A stretch of 64,000 nt of DNA from an uncultured Bacteroidales bacterium (GCA_946534715.1 CAMNCW010000036.1:19820-83819), one strand, 5' to 3'. Shown: positions 25,225 to 34,536, numbered from the stretch's first letter. Translations and numbers: made by a program. Notes: generated by a model from the sequence alone, not told the origin.

Positions 25225-26742
25225 ATGAAAAAGTTCCTCCTCCTTTTACCCCTTGTATTAGTAGCTTGTACAGCGCGGCAACCGCAGTTCCGAATAGGCG
25301 TGAGCCAGTGTCTGGACGATGCGTGGCGCCAGAAGATGAACTATGAAATGGAGCGCGAACTGCTCCTGCATCCCGATATGCACCTCACCCATCGCATCGC
25401 CTATGGAAGCAACGAACTCCAATGTGCACAGATTGACAGTTTTATTCGCGAACGTGTCGATCTGCTCATCGTCAGTCCCAATGAGGCGGAGCAGGTCAAA
25501 CCCGCTGTCACGCGTGCTTTCCGGGCTGGTATTCCCGTGATCGTGGCGGATAGAAGGGTCACTGGCGATGAGTGGACCGCTTTCATCGGTGGAGACAACT
25601 ACAAAGTGGGACAACTCATGGCGAAGTGGGTGATCAAGAAATACCAAAACAAACATCACACTTCACACTTTACACCTCACACATCTTTTACCGTCCTCGA
25701 GGTCGCCGGACTCCCCGGTTCTACTCCTGCTACGCTGCGCCATAAAGGCTTAATGGAAGGTCTTGCTTCCCTCTCCCCCTCTGAGAGGGGGGTGGGGGGT
25801 GTCACGCTCCACTCTGTAATGGGATCTTGGTACAAAGAAGGGGCTTATCAGGTCGTAACGGATTACTTGACTTCGCATCCTCTGCCGGATGTCATCGTCG
25901 CGCACAATGACCTTATGGCGATCGGCGCCGCCGAAGCACTTGAAAATTGTCAATTATCAATTCTCAATGATCAATTGTCGATTCCCATCATGGGAGTGGA
26001 CGGTATCCGGCCGGGATTGCAAGCCATTACTGAAGGTAAGATTGAATGTACCGCCACATATTCCTCACGAGGGGACATGATTATTGATGCCGCCTCGCGG
26101 ATCTTGCATCATCAGCCTTTTGTGCGAGACACTGTCTTGGAAACCGTCATGCTCGATGTGGAAGCTGCTTACCCGATGCTCAAACAGGACGAAGCCATCG
26201 CACGCGATTTGGAAACATTGCATATCGTGCAGGTGCAAACGCAAACCCAATGGAAACAACTCCAAAACGGCCGCATCGTCCTGATCTCTTTTATCGCCGC
26301 TTTCTTCGTGCTCCTTATCGTCGTCCTGGCGTTCATCATCCGCACACAGTTTAAACTCCAAACCGAGATCAAGAGCGATATCCTTCCGCAACTGGAGGAG
26401 GTACAGGAAGCGATTCAGGTGAGCCGAAAGGATGAAGCCTTTGCGGAGCGAATGAAACAGATTGTGGAGGATCATCTCTCCGACCCGAATTTGAATGTGG
26501 AGTACCTGGGCACGATGCTGCAACTGAGCCGCACACAACTCTTCCGGCGTGTCAAATCCGTTACCGGCAAAGGACCGCTCGATTACATCCGCGAGCGCCG
26601 ACTCATCAAAGCCGACCAACTTCTGCATACCACCGACATGACCATTCAGCAGATTTCCCTTGAACTCTGTTTCTCCAATCCCGGTTACTTCACCAAATGT
26701 TACAAGGAGTATTTCGGTCATCTCCCCAGTGATCGTTCCTAA
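25225..26742 (+). CDS. Membrane-anchored one-component regulator: periplasmic binding domain + TM + AraC HTH
   Basis: A 505-residue hybrid sensor. The N-terminus has a signal sequence with a lipobox-like LVAC (Cys15). Residues 20-320 form a LacI/RbsB-type sugar-binding domain (DLLIVSPNEAEQVKPAV, AGIPVIVADRRV, FIGGDNYKVGQLMAKW). One TM helix spans about 351-373. A short linker leads to an AraC-type HTH (about 408-505, LSRTQLFRRVKSVTGKGP, CFSNPGYFTKCYKEYFG). This would sense a periplasmic sugar and bind DNA from the membrane without phosphorelay. It probably controls the downstream MFS-SusCD locus, by position. Repeat-derived inserts lie at 145-155, 182-193 and 241-253. Confidence 0.85.
   Translation: MKKFLLLLPLVLVACTARQPQFRIGVSQCLDDAWRQKMNYEMERELLLHPDMHLTHRIAYGSNELQCAQIDSFIRERVDLLIVSPNEAEQVKPAVTRAFRAGIPVIVADRRVTGDEWTAFIGGDNYKVGQLMAKWVIKKYQNKHHTSHFTPHTSFTVLEVAGLPGSTPATLRHKGLMEGLASLSPSERGVGGVTLHSVMGSWYKEGAYQVVTDYLTSHPLPDVIVAHNDLMAIGAAEALENCQLSILNDQLSIPIMGVDGIRPGLQAITEGKIECTATYSSRGDMIIDAASRILHHQPFVRDTVLETVMLDVEAAYPMLKQDEAIARDLETLHIVQVQTQTQWKQLQNGRIVLISFIAAFFVLLIVVLAFIIRTQFKLQTEIKSDILPQLEEVQEAIQVSRKDEAFAERMKQIVEDHLSDPNLNVEYLGTMLQLSRTQLFRRVKSVTGKGPLDYIRERRLIKADQLLHTTDMTIQQISLELCFSNPGYFTKCYKEYFGHLPSDRS
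25657..25684. repeat. CACACTT heptad array in the sensor/AraC gene
   Basis: CACACTT, CACACTT, TACACCT, CACACAT; encodes HTSHFTPHTS between strands of the sugar-binding domain. Confidence 0.8.
25770..25801. repeat. G/C-rich palindromic repeat in the sensor/AraC gene
   Basis: CTCTCCCCCTCTGAGAGGGG with G-rich tail; encodes SLSPSERGVGGV. Confidence 0.88.
25944..25978. repeat. CAATTNT heptad array in the sensor/AraC gene
   Basis: AAATTGT, CAATTAT, CAATTCT, CAATGAT, CAATTGT; encodes CQLSILNDQLSI inside the sugar-binding domain. Confidence 0.88.
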
Positions 26743-26812
26743 TCTCCCCATATCCCCGCACTTTACAACCCCATAACCCCCACTTGACAGCCCCACACCC
26801 GCACTTAGCAAA

Positions 26813-26841
26813 CAAAAAAGCGCTTCATTTGCGCTTTTTTG
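26813..26841 (+). terminator. Rho-independent terminator after the sensor/AraC gene
   Basis: AAAAAAGCGC-TTCATTT-GCGCTTTTTT: a 10-bp stem with a T-run, about 70 nt after the stop codon. The A/T symmetry would let it work in both directions. Confidence 0.85.
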
Positions 26842-26862
26842 TTGCTTTTAATCCGCTTGTAG

Positions 26863-26928
26863 TTACGATACATACACGATAGATATACGATAGATACACG
26901 ATAGATATACGTTAGATAAACGATACAT
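26863..26928. repeat. 11-bp tandem repeat, six units
   Basis: TTACGATACAT, ACACGATAGAT, ATACGATAGAT, ACACGATAGAT, ATACGTTAGAT, AAACGATACAT: perfect 11-nt period over 66 bp with consensus AYACGATAGAT. Confidence 0.92.
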
Positions 26929-26933
26929 TCAAC

Positions 26934-27050
26934 GCCCCTCGTGCCCCCTCCACCTCCCTTTCTTCCCCCTTTAGGGGGATCGAGGGAGTCTTTCTAAGGG
27001 AATCGAGGGGGTCTTTCACTCTTCCCCCTCTAGGGGGATTGAGGGGGTCT
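26934..27050. repeat. Cluster of intergenic G/C-rich palindromic repeats
   Basis: Copies of CTTCCCCCTYTAGGGGGATY followed by GAGGGGGTCTT, at about 26961 and 27020, with a partial copy between. Same family as the ORF-embedded G/C repeats. Confidence 0.82.
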
Positions 27051-27137
27051 TATTCTCTCCCATTCCCCCATTTTCGAAAGATTTCGGTACGTTTCGAAGC
27101 GCAAAATGAATAATTTTACGAAAAAATGCACAAAACA

Positions 27138-27169
27138 TTTGCATATTTCAAAAAAAAGTAGTAATTTTG
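27138..27169 (+). promoter_or_regulatory. Promoter of the MFS-SusCD locus
   Basis: TTTGCATATT with TTTG at 27138-27141 and TAATTTTG at 27162-27169, spacing 20. Predicted start near 27177, giving a leader of about 70 nt before the MFS ATG. Confidence 0.75.
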
Positions 27170-27247
27170 TGCTCGATTTTGTAAAAAACATGTATAAACA
27201 GAAAAATTTACAAATTAAAAATATCAAATTATAAATCATTTGATACC

Positions 27248-28612
27248 ATGCAGAAACGAAATTTATCCTTTGCACAGCTCTTCAATTTGAGCTTTGGATT
27301 CTTCGGAGTACAGATTGCTTACGCGCTTCAGAGCGCCAACATCTCCCGTATTTTTGCAACTTTAGGCGCTGACCCTCACACGCTCAGTTTCTTTTGGATT
27401 CTGCCGCCGTTGATGGGTATGATCGTTCAGCCGCTCGTGGGTAAGTACAGCGATAAGACATGGACTCGTCTCGGTCGCCGTAAACCGTATTTGTTGGTGG
27501 GCGCGCTCATTGCCGTTGCTGTGATGCTCCTCCTGCCGAACGCCGGTAACTTCACCTTCACACAATCGCTCTTCCTGGGCTTGAATGCCGCTATGTGGTT
27601 CGGGCTCTTCAGCCTTATGTTCTTGGATACCTCCATCAACATCGCTATGCAACCGTTTAAGATGATGGTCGGCGACATGGTGAACGAAGAGCAGAAAGGA
27701 ACGGCTTATGCTATCCAATCGGCGCTCTGTAACGCCGGTTCGTTAGTGGGGTATGTCTTCCCGATCTTCTTCACATGGATCGGTATCGCCAATACGGCTC
27801 CCGAGGGCGTCATACCTGACTCGGTCAAATGGTCCTTCTACGCGGGCGCGCTAATCCTTATTTTATGTTCGCTTTATACCTTTATAACCGTGAAGGAACT
27901 TAACCCGCAGGAGTACGCTGAGTTCCACGGTATCAAAGAACAATCTCAAACGACCTCAAACGATGTCAAACCGTCTCAAACAGAGGAGGAAGGTTTCGTA
28001 ACCTTACTCCGCAAAGCTCCGTCGGCTTTCTGGACAGTGGGTCTTGTGCAGTTCTTCTGCTGGGCGGCTTTCATGTACATGTGGACCTATTCGAACGGAG
28101 CTATCGCTTCCAACTGCTTCGGTTGGGATGGTGTGAATGCGGCGGATGGCGCATTCCAGCAAGCCGGTAACTGGGTGGGAGTAGTCTTCGCTATTCAGGC
28201 GGTCGGCTCTCTTCTCTGGGCGGCTTTCCTGCCGAAACTTGAGCACTGGACAGGCAACAAGGGGGCATATGCCATCTCCCTGCTGGTCGGCGCAGTTGGC
28301 TTTATATCAGTCTATTATGTTACGAACCAATACGTGCTCTTTTGCAGCTACGCCCTCATCGGCGCTGCTTGGGCGGCTATGCTCGCACTTCCGTTCACCA
28401 TCGTTACCAACGCTATCAAGGGCGGAAATATGGGCTACTACCTCGGTCTCTTCAACTGCACGATCTGCATCCCGCAAATTGTGGCAGCGCTCTGCGGTGG
28501 TCTCCTCCTTAAATATATATGCGCGCACGTACAAGCCGGTATGCTCGTCGTTGCCGGTGCACTACTCATACTGGGCGCCGCATCGGTATTCTTAATCAAA
28601 GAGAAAGAATAA
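27248..28612 (+). CDS. MFS sugar transporter, SLC45/maltose-type
   Basis: A 454-residue, 12-TM major facilitator. It begins SFAQLFNLSFGFFGVQIAYA and carries GKYSDKTWTRLGRRKPYLLV in the loop after TM2, the pattern of the sucrose/maltose SLC45-GPH branch used by Bacteroidota to move disaccharides or short glucans across the inner membrane. It has its own promoter (27138-27169) and leads the SusCD locus. Maltose or maltodextrin specificity is inferred from family and locus. Confidence 0.87.
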   Translation: MQKRNLSFAQLFNLSFGFFGVQIAYALQSANISRIFATLGADPHTLSFFWILPPLMGMIVQPLVGKYSDKTWTRLGRRKPYLLVGALIAVAVMLLLPNAGNFTFTQSLFLGLNAAMWFGLFSLMFLDTSINIAMQPFKMMVGDMVNEEQKGTAYAIQSALCNAGSLVGYVFPIFFTWIGIANTAPEGVIPDSVKWSFYAGALILILCSLYTFITVKELNPQEYAEFHGIKEQSQTTSNDVKPSQTEEEGFVTLLRKAPSAFWTVGLVQFFCWAAFMYMWTYSNGAIASNCFGWDGVNAADGAFQQAGNWVGVVFAIQAVGSLLWAAFLPKLEHWTGNKGAYAISLLVGAVGFISVYYVTNQYVLFCSYALIGAAWAAMLALPFTIVTNAIKGGNMGYYLGLFNCTICIPQIVAALCGGLLLKYICAHVQAGMLVVAGALLILGAASVFLIKEKE

Positions 28613-28620
28613 ACCATCAT

Positions 28621-28662
28621 CCATATAGGGTCGATTCCAAAACAGCCATCGACCATATATGG
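28621..28662. repeat. 15-bp inverted repeat between MFS gene and lipoprotein gene
   Basis: CCATATAGGGTCGAT and ATCGACCATATATGG pair with one mismatch across a 12-nt spacer. No T-run follows, so it is more likely an RNA processing/stability hairpin or an operator than a terminator. Confidence 0.8.
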
Positions 28663-28702
28663 GCGACATAAAAGATATAAACATTTAACATTTAATAACA
28701 TT

Positions 28703-29674
28703 ATGAAAAACAAATTACTTGTAAGTGCATGCGCAGTAGCGATGATGGCTTCCATGTTTACATCGTGTAAACAGAAGGTGGACTTTGATGCTATTGCGGA
28801 TGGTGTCTCTAAGGAGACATTGCAGGGCTATTTCTCCGGAGCTGAAGTATTTGGAGACGCTCTTGTGATGAACGTAGTGCAGTACAACTTTGCTGAGGAC
28901 GGTTCAGTTGAGCGTACAACGATGGAAATCGGTGACGGTGTGTACAAGGCTCCTGCTTCAAAAAAGTACTCGTCATGGAGTTTCGGTGACTATTTTGAGG
29001 GTAACAAAGGTCGTTATTTGACCTTGAATGCCGCTGATGGTACAGAGCCTCTCAAACTGAAGTTTTACTTTGGTGGTATTATGGAGGATGCACAGCCCGC
29101 TGCATTGGATAAGAATGACAAGATTGCGTCTATCTCTTCTACCAATACTGATGTGCTTGGTAAAAAATGGTATGGTAACGACACAACCTATTACAAGATT
29201 GATACTTTAGTCAATGTTCGTAGATTGGATACTATCTATACATATACCCCGAAGAAAGATCCTGAGACCGGAAAATATATGAAAGACTCAACAGGGCATA
29301 TTATTTATGAACAGACCATTAAGGAAATTAAGGAATCATTCATTCCCACCAAAATGAAATGGCCGATTGCTCCGAAGACAATCGATATCCGTTGTATTGA
29401 ACTCTATCGCGATTCAACGACGCTGGCTAATACCGGTAAATGGTATATGCTATCCAAAGCTTATGACATGAACGAGAAGCGTATAACAAAACTTACCAAA
29501 GATACTACGGCTTCCTATGACTTCCATTGGACATATTATACCTATTCCTCTACCTCTGCTTTCGTGATTGAAGCCGTGCAGGATAATGGTACAGTTGAAT
29601 TCTTTGAATGTGGATATGATTTCAAGTTGCCATCGGTTACTATTGACAAGCAAGTCTTGAAAGTTAAAGAGTAA
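28703..29674 (+). CDS. Hypothetical lipoprotein of the SusCD locus
   Basis: A 323-residue protein with a signal peptide and lipobox-like FTSC (Cys near residue 22), followed by a beta-rich, Tyr- and Lys-rich sequence with no family I recognise. It lies between the MFS gene and susC on the same strand, 23 nt before susC, so it is probably exported and part of the same uptake system. A 15-bp inverted repeat lies just upstream. Its function is unknown. Confidence 0.75.
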   Translation: MKNKLLVSACAVAMMASMFTSCKQKVDFDAIADGVSKETLQGYFSGAEVFGDALVMNVVQYNFAEDGSVERTTMEIGDGVYKAPASKKYSSWSFGDYFEGNKGRYLTLNAADGTEPLKLKFYFGGIMEDAQPAALDKNDKIASISSTNTDVLGKKWYGNDTTYYKIDTLVNVRRLDTIYTYTPKKDPETGKYMKDSTGHIIYEQTIKEIKESFIPTKMKWPIAPKTIDIRCIELYRDSTTLANTGKWYMLSKAYDMNEKRITKLTKDTTASYDFHWTYYTYSSTSAFVIEAVQDNGTVEFFECGYDFKLPSVTIDKQVLKVKE

Positions 29675-29697
29675 TAACAGCATAAATACAAGTATAT

Positions 29698-32600
29698 ATG
29701 AAAAACATTAGTAAAAATGCAATGCGATATGTGCTGACAGTATGCGTGCTGTGTAGCGCAATGCTTGCTTTCGCGCAGACTACCGTTAACGGTACAGTTA
29801 TTGACGCTGCGAATGGCGAACCGATTATCGGTGCTTCCATTCTCGAAATGGGTACTACAAACGGTACTATCACCGACTGGGATGGTAATTTTACCCTCAC
29901 GGTGCAACCCGGTGCTAAACTCTCTATCTCCTATATGGGTTACAAAACCCAGGAGTTGGCAGCTGCCCCGAATATGTCCGTCAAACTCGGAGAAGACTCC
30001 GAACTCCTTGACGAAGTCGTTGTGGTTGGTTATGGTGTCGTTAAGAAAAACGATGCTACTGGTTCGGTAACGGCAATCAAACCCGATGAGATGAACAAAG
30101 CCCTTACCACTACCGCTACCGACATGTTGTCCGGTAAAGTAGCCGGTGTGGTTGTTACATCTGCTGGCGGTGCTCCGGGTAGCGGTGCTACTATCCGTAT
30201 CCGTGGTGGTTCGTCTCTTTCTGCTTCCAACGACCCGTTGATCGTCATTGATGGACTCGCTATGGATAATGATGGTATCCAAGGTGTGTCTAACCCCCTC
30301 TCTATGGTAAACCCTGCGGATATTGAGTCAATGACTGTCCTCAAGGATGCTTCTGCTACCGCTATCTACGGTTCGCGTGCTTCTAACGGTGTCATCATCA
30401 TTACTACCAAGAAAGGTAAAGCAGGCTCGAAACCGAAAATAAATTATGAAGGTAATGTCTCTGTTTCTACTTTGACTGACCGTATAGAAGTATTGAACGG
30501 CAATCAACTGCGCGCATATGCTAACTCGCTTGGTATGGACGCAACAGCAATGAATGTACTTGGCAATGAGAACACAGACTGGCAGGCTGCTATATACCGT
30601 CCGGCTGTTTCTACTGACCATAACCTCTCCCTCATGGGTGGTACAAAACATATGCCCTATCGAGCTTCTATTGGATATACGTTGGGAAATGGTATCGTTA
30701 AAACTAACCAAATGCAGCGTGTAACTGCCGCAGTTAACCTCTCTCCCTCATTTTTGGAAGACCACCTTAGTTTCAATTTGAATGCAAAAGGTATGTATAT
30801 CTACAACCGCTATGCGGATGGCGTACAGGGTGCTGCGTTGGATATGGATCCTACACAGCCGATTTATGATCCGAATAATATTGGATTTGGTGGCTATTAT
30901 CAACGTACAACTCAAGGCTCCTATAAAGACTCTGAGGCTGTAAACCCGGGTGATAAGTGGTACCTTACGAATAACTCACAATCTACTGCTAACCCGGTAG
31001 CTTCATTGATGCAGAAGGAAAATAAGGCTAATTCAGGCTCATTTGTTGGTAATCTGGATGGAACCTATAAAATTCATGGCTTTGAGGATTTGATTCTGCA
31101 TGCAAACTTTGGTGCGGATTATTCCTATGGCAAGCAAACTACCAATGAGTCGCCGGAGTCCTTTTTCTCACATTACTTTGGTAGTTATGGATGGTCCAAA
31201 CAGATGAAATATAACCTCCTTTTTAACTGCTACGCGCAATATTATAAGGATTTCAACGAAAAACACCATTTTGATGCAATGGTGGGTTATGAGTGGCAGC
31301 ACTTCTATCGCAAAGGTACTGCGGAATACTATGGACTCTATCCGCAGACAGCTACCGATCCTGCGCTCCGTGGTACGAAATATGAACATAAGACCACAGC
31401 CGTTAATGACTATGCTACGGAGAGTTATCTCGTTTCCTTCTTCGGTCGCGTGAATTATTCTGCATTGAACCGGTATATGATTACTGCAACACTCCGTGCG
31501 GATGGCTCTTCGCGTTTTGCTCCGGACAAACGTTGGGGTTATTTCCCATCAGCCGCTTTAGGATGGAAAATTAAAGAAGAAGCTTTCCTGCGTGACGTGA
31601 ACTGGCTCAATGACCTTAAACTCCGTCTCGGTTATGGTATCACTGGTCAGCAGAACTTAAACATGGGTGATTACCCATATATGCCGACATATGATATTTC
31701 CAAGCAATATGCGTATTCTACACTCGGTCAGCAGGCTACTACCGCAAATTTGACAGAGTTGCAAAATCTTGGATACAAAGAGGGAGTGGACTATGTCGTA
31801 TCTTCGGATAACTACATTTTCTATGTAACTAACCGTCCGAACGCATACAACCCCGACTTGACGTGGGAAAAAACAACCACTTATAACGCTGGTATTGATT
31901 TCGGTTTCCTAAATAACCGTATCAACGGATCTATTGATTATTACTATCGTAATACAACGGATCTTATCAACTATGTGGATATCCCTGCCGGTACGAACTT
32001 TAAGACTATGGTTACTCGTAATATCGGTTCGCTCCGTAACCAAGGTGTTGAGTTCGCACTTAATGGTGTGCTGGTAGATCGCAAGAATTTCAAGTGGGAT
32101 ATTTCTTACAACGTTACTTGGAATGACAACAAAATTACCAAACTTGTTGGAGGCGATGAAAAGGACTATTTTGTTGCAACCGGAGAGATCCGTAACGGAA
32201 AGCGTATCCAAGCACACAAAGTAGGTTATGCTGCTTCTTCATTCTATGTTTACAAGACGGTCAAGGATGAGACTACAGGTAAGCGCGTTATTGTGGATCT
32301 GAACGAGGATGGCAAGATTGATGAAAACGATAAGTATTTCTATCATAACCCTGCTGCTCCTGTAACAATGGGACTCTCGTCCAAATGGCAGTTCTATGGT
32401 TTTGATTTAGGTATTACATTCCGTGCTTCCATTGGAAACTACGTATATAATTCTGTTCTTTCCGGAAACTTGCAGAATATTGAGAAGGCACAAATCTATG
32501 ATAGCAAGGCTGGTGGATTCCACAACCTAATGCTGACAGCACTCCAAGCGCATTATGTGGACGGTGTGCATCGCTCGGATTATGTGAACCAGATAGACGA

Positions 32601-32823
32601 ACTCGACTATTTTGTTGAGAATGCTTCGTTCCTCCGTTGTGATAATATCACGCTTGGTTATTCTTTCGAGAAAGCGGTTAAGGGACGTGTTTACTGCACG
32701 GTCAGCAACCCCTTCGTACTCTCACGTTATAAAGGTCTTGACCCGGAGGTGTTTGGTGGTATAGATAATAATATCTATCCGCGTTCATTGTCTGTCAGCC
32801 TTGGAACAAGTTTAAATTTCTAA
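29698..32823 (+). CDS. SusC/RagA family TonB-linked outer membrane protein
   Basis: A 1041-residue TonB-dependent glycan importer. A signal peptide (1-26, ending AMLAFA) precedes a carboxypeptidase-like regulatory domain (about 28-100; VNGTVIDAANGEPIIGASI). The TonB box DEVVVVGYG is at 105-113, then the plug (GSGATIRIRGGSSLS, YGSRASNGVIIITTKKGK) and a 22-strand barrel ending in SVSLGTSLNF. It pairs with the SusD gene 21 nt downstream. The barrel is full length. Confidence 0.96.
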   Translation: MKNISKNAMRYVLTVCVLCSAMLAFAQTTVNGTVIDAANGEPIIGASILEMGTTNGTITDWDGNFTLTVQPGAKLSISYMGYKTQELAAAPNMSVKLGEDSELLDEVVVVGYGVVKKNDATGSVTAIKPDEMNKALTTTATDMLSGKVAGVVVTSAGGAPGSGATIRIRGGSSLSASNDPLIVIDGLAMDNDGIQGVSNPLSMVNPADIESMTVLKDASATAIYGSRASNGVIIITTKKGKAGSKPKINYEGNVSVSTLTDRIEVLNGNQLRAYANSLGMDATAMNVLGNENTDWQAAIYRPAVSTDHNLSLMGGTKHMPYRASIGYTLGNGIVKTNQMQRVTAAVNLSPSFLEDHLSFNLNAKGMYIYNRYADGVQGAALDMDPTQPIYDPNNIGFGGYYQRTTQGSYKDSEAVNPGDKWYLTNNSQSTANPVASLMQKENKANSGSFVGNLDGTYKIHGFEDLILHANFGADYSYGKQTTNESPESFFSHYFGSYGWSKQMKYNLLFNCYAQYYKDFNEKHHFDAMVGYEWQHFYRKGTAEYYGLYPQTATDPALRGTKYEHKTTAVNDYATESYLVSFFGRVNYSALNRYMITATLRADGSSRFAPDKRWGYFPSAALGWKIKEEAFLRDVNWLNDLKLRLGYGITGQQNLNMGDYPYMPTYDISKQYAYSTLGQQATTANLTELQNLGYKEGVDYVVSSDNYIFYVTNRPNAYNPDLTWEKTTTYNAGIDFGFLNNRINGSIDYYYRNTTDLINYVDIPAGTNFKTMVTRNIGSLRNQGVEFALNGVLVDRKNFKWDISYNVTWNDNKITKLVGGDEKDYFVATGEIRNGKRIQAHKVGYAASSFYVYKTVKDETTGKRVIVDLNEDGKIDENDKYFYHNPAAPVTMGLSSKWQFYGFDLGITFRASIGNYVYNSVLSGNLQNIEKAQIYDSKAGGFHNLMLTALQAHYVDGVHRSDYVNQIDELDYFVENASFLRCDNITLGYSFEKAVKGRVYCTVSNPFVLSRYKGLDPEVFGGIDNNIYPRSLSVSLGTSLNF

Positions 32824-32844
32824 CCTAAGGAAAAATCTATCATT

Positions 32845-34467
32845 ATGAAAAAGTTTAATATTCTTTTAGTTTCATTCTTGGCTGCTGTAGGATTTACTTC
32901 TTGTGTGCAAGACTTAAATACGCAGCCGATTGATCCGAACGTATTACAAACGTTTGACCAGGATCGTATCTATTATAAGATTTACGCCGGACTTGGAACT
33001 TCCGGTCAGGTTGGTCCTAATGGTAACTGTGATATCGTAGCAAACGATGAAGGTTATTCGGTGTTCTATCGTCTGATGTTCGTTCATAACGAATTCCCTA
33101 CTGATGAGGGGTGGTGGATTTGGAATGACGCTGGTGTTACTGACCTTAACGAAATGACATGGAATGCTACTAATGACTTTACTAAATTGTTGTACAACCG
33201 TTTGGAGTTTAACGTAACAACCTGTAACCATTTCTTGGATAATACGGAAGGAAAAACGGACGCTAAAACCGTCCGCCAACGCGCGGAAATCCGTTTCATG
33301 CGTGCGCTCAACTATTATTATCTGCTTGATTTCTTTGGTAACCCGCCTTTCACCATGACCGTTTCTTCTGCTAACCCGAAACAAATAGAGGGTGGACGTC
33401 CTGCACTCTATCGCTGGGTTGTTAACGAATTACTCGCGGCTGAAGATTATCTGGAGGAGAATACTGAAGTATATCGTGTGAACAAAAATGCGGCTCGTTT
33501 GCTTCTATCCCGTCTCTACCTCAATGCGGCAGTTTATAAAGGTTTGGATGTAAATAGTCCTGATCCGTTAGATTTGGATTCGGCGGCTTTGTATGCTAAG
33601 AAGGTGATGGATAACGGCAAATACAAACTGACCAATAATTATGCGGAGATGTTTATGGGCGATAATGACCATAACAATGGTGCATGTGAGGTAATTTTTG
33701 CAATTCCGCAAGACGGAGATTATATCCAGTCTTGGGGAGCTTCTTCCTGTCTCGTTTGCATGACTCGTGCACAAGGTATGATGCCTTGGGGATCGGATGA
33801 CAAGTGGGAGTGTTTCCGCTCATCGCCGGAATTGGTAAATGCATTTTGTAAGCCTGTTGGTAAGACACCGGGCACAATCAAAGCGGATGAGTTCCATATG
33901 CCGGCTGAACTGACAGATGACCGAGCTATCCTCTGCAATGAAGCAAAGGCGGTTTCTACCAGTCCGGATTCGGTCACATGGTCCGCTTCCAATGTCGGTG
34001 GTGCTGCATATGGTACGGGTAATTTTAACAAAGGTTGGGCTATGTGTAAATGGACAGGATGCTATTCTACAGGTGAACAACGTGGTAAACATAAAAACTT
34101 TGTAGATACTGATGTTCCTCTGCTGCGTGTAGCTGAAGCATATATGACATATGCCGAGGTACTTTATCGTCAGAATAAAAAAGATGAAGCGATGAATGTC
34201 ATTACTGACCTGCGCGCAACTCGCCATGCGGATCCGTTGTCTGGTACGCTTGATGACGAGGTGCTGCTTGATGAGTGGCTTCGTGAGTTCCACTGCGAGG
34301 GACGCCGTCGTATAGACCTTATTCGTTTTGGTCAGTTCTGCGGTCCTAACTCAACTAAAGAGTGGGAAGGACACAAAGCAGGCAAGGATGCCAAGTATAT
34401 TGTGTACCCAATCCCGAGTACGGATATTGTAGCAAACTCCAACTTGGTACAGAACCCGGGTTATTAA
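32845..34467 (+). CDS. SusD/RagB family surface glycan-binding lipoprotein
   Basis: A 540-residue SusD homologue that caps the SusC barrel and binds glycan at the cell surface. The lipobox is at residue 20 (AVGFTSC). Family signatures include AEIRFMRALNYYYLLDFFGNPP, VNELLAAEDYL, the TPR-like ARLLLSRLYLNAAVY, and the C-terminal EFHCEGRRRIDLIRFG. It is directly downstream of susC. Confidence 0.95.
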   Translation: MKKFNILLVSFLAAVGFTSCVQDLNTQPIDPNVLQTFDQDRIYYKIYAGLGTSGQVGPNGNCDIVANDEGYSVFYRLMFVHNEFPTDEGWWIWNDAGVTDLNEMTWNATNDFTKLLYNRLEFNVTTCNHFLDNTEGKTDAKTVRQRAEIRFMRALNYYYLLDFFGNPPFTMTVSSANPKQIEGGRPALYRWVVNELLAAEDYLEENTEVYRVNKNAARLLLSRLYLNAAVYKGLDVNSPDPLDLDSAALYAKKVMDNGKYKLTNNYAEMFMGDNDHNNGACEVIFAIPQDGDYIQSWGASSCLVCMTRAQGMMPWGSDDKWECFRSSPELVNAFCKPVGKTPGTIKADEFHMPAELTDDRAILCNEAKAVSTSPDSVTWSASNVGGAAYGTGNFNKGWAMCKWTGCYSTGEQRGKHKNFVDTDVPLLRVAEAYMTYAEVLYRQNKKDEAMNVITDLRATRHADPLSGTLDDEVLLDEWLREFHCEGRRRIDLIRFGQFCGPNSTKEWEGHKAGKDAKYIVYPIPSTDIVANSNLVQNPGY

Positions 34468-34536
34468 TCGTAACATCAATTTTGATGCGAATATAAAAAA
34501 CTAATTAACATTATTAACAATTAAAATTTTTCTATT

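Larger units (their letters stand above)
26743..27137. other. Noncoding region before the SusCD locus
   Basis: About 395 bp without a credible gene. It holds, in order, a terminator, a six-unit 11-bp tandem repeat, two to three G/C-rich palindromic repeats, and an AT-rich stretch leading into the MFS promoter. Confidence 0.75.

Noticed and set aside
26065-26811. 248-codon minus-strand ORF opposite the sensor/AraC gene
   Set aside because: Antisense to a clear AraC/PBP protein and runs into the terminator region.
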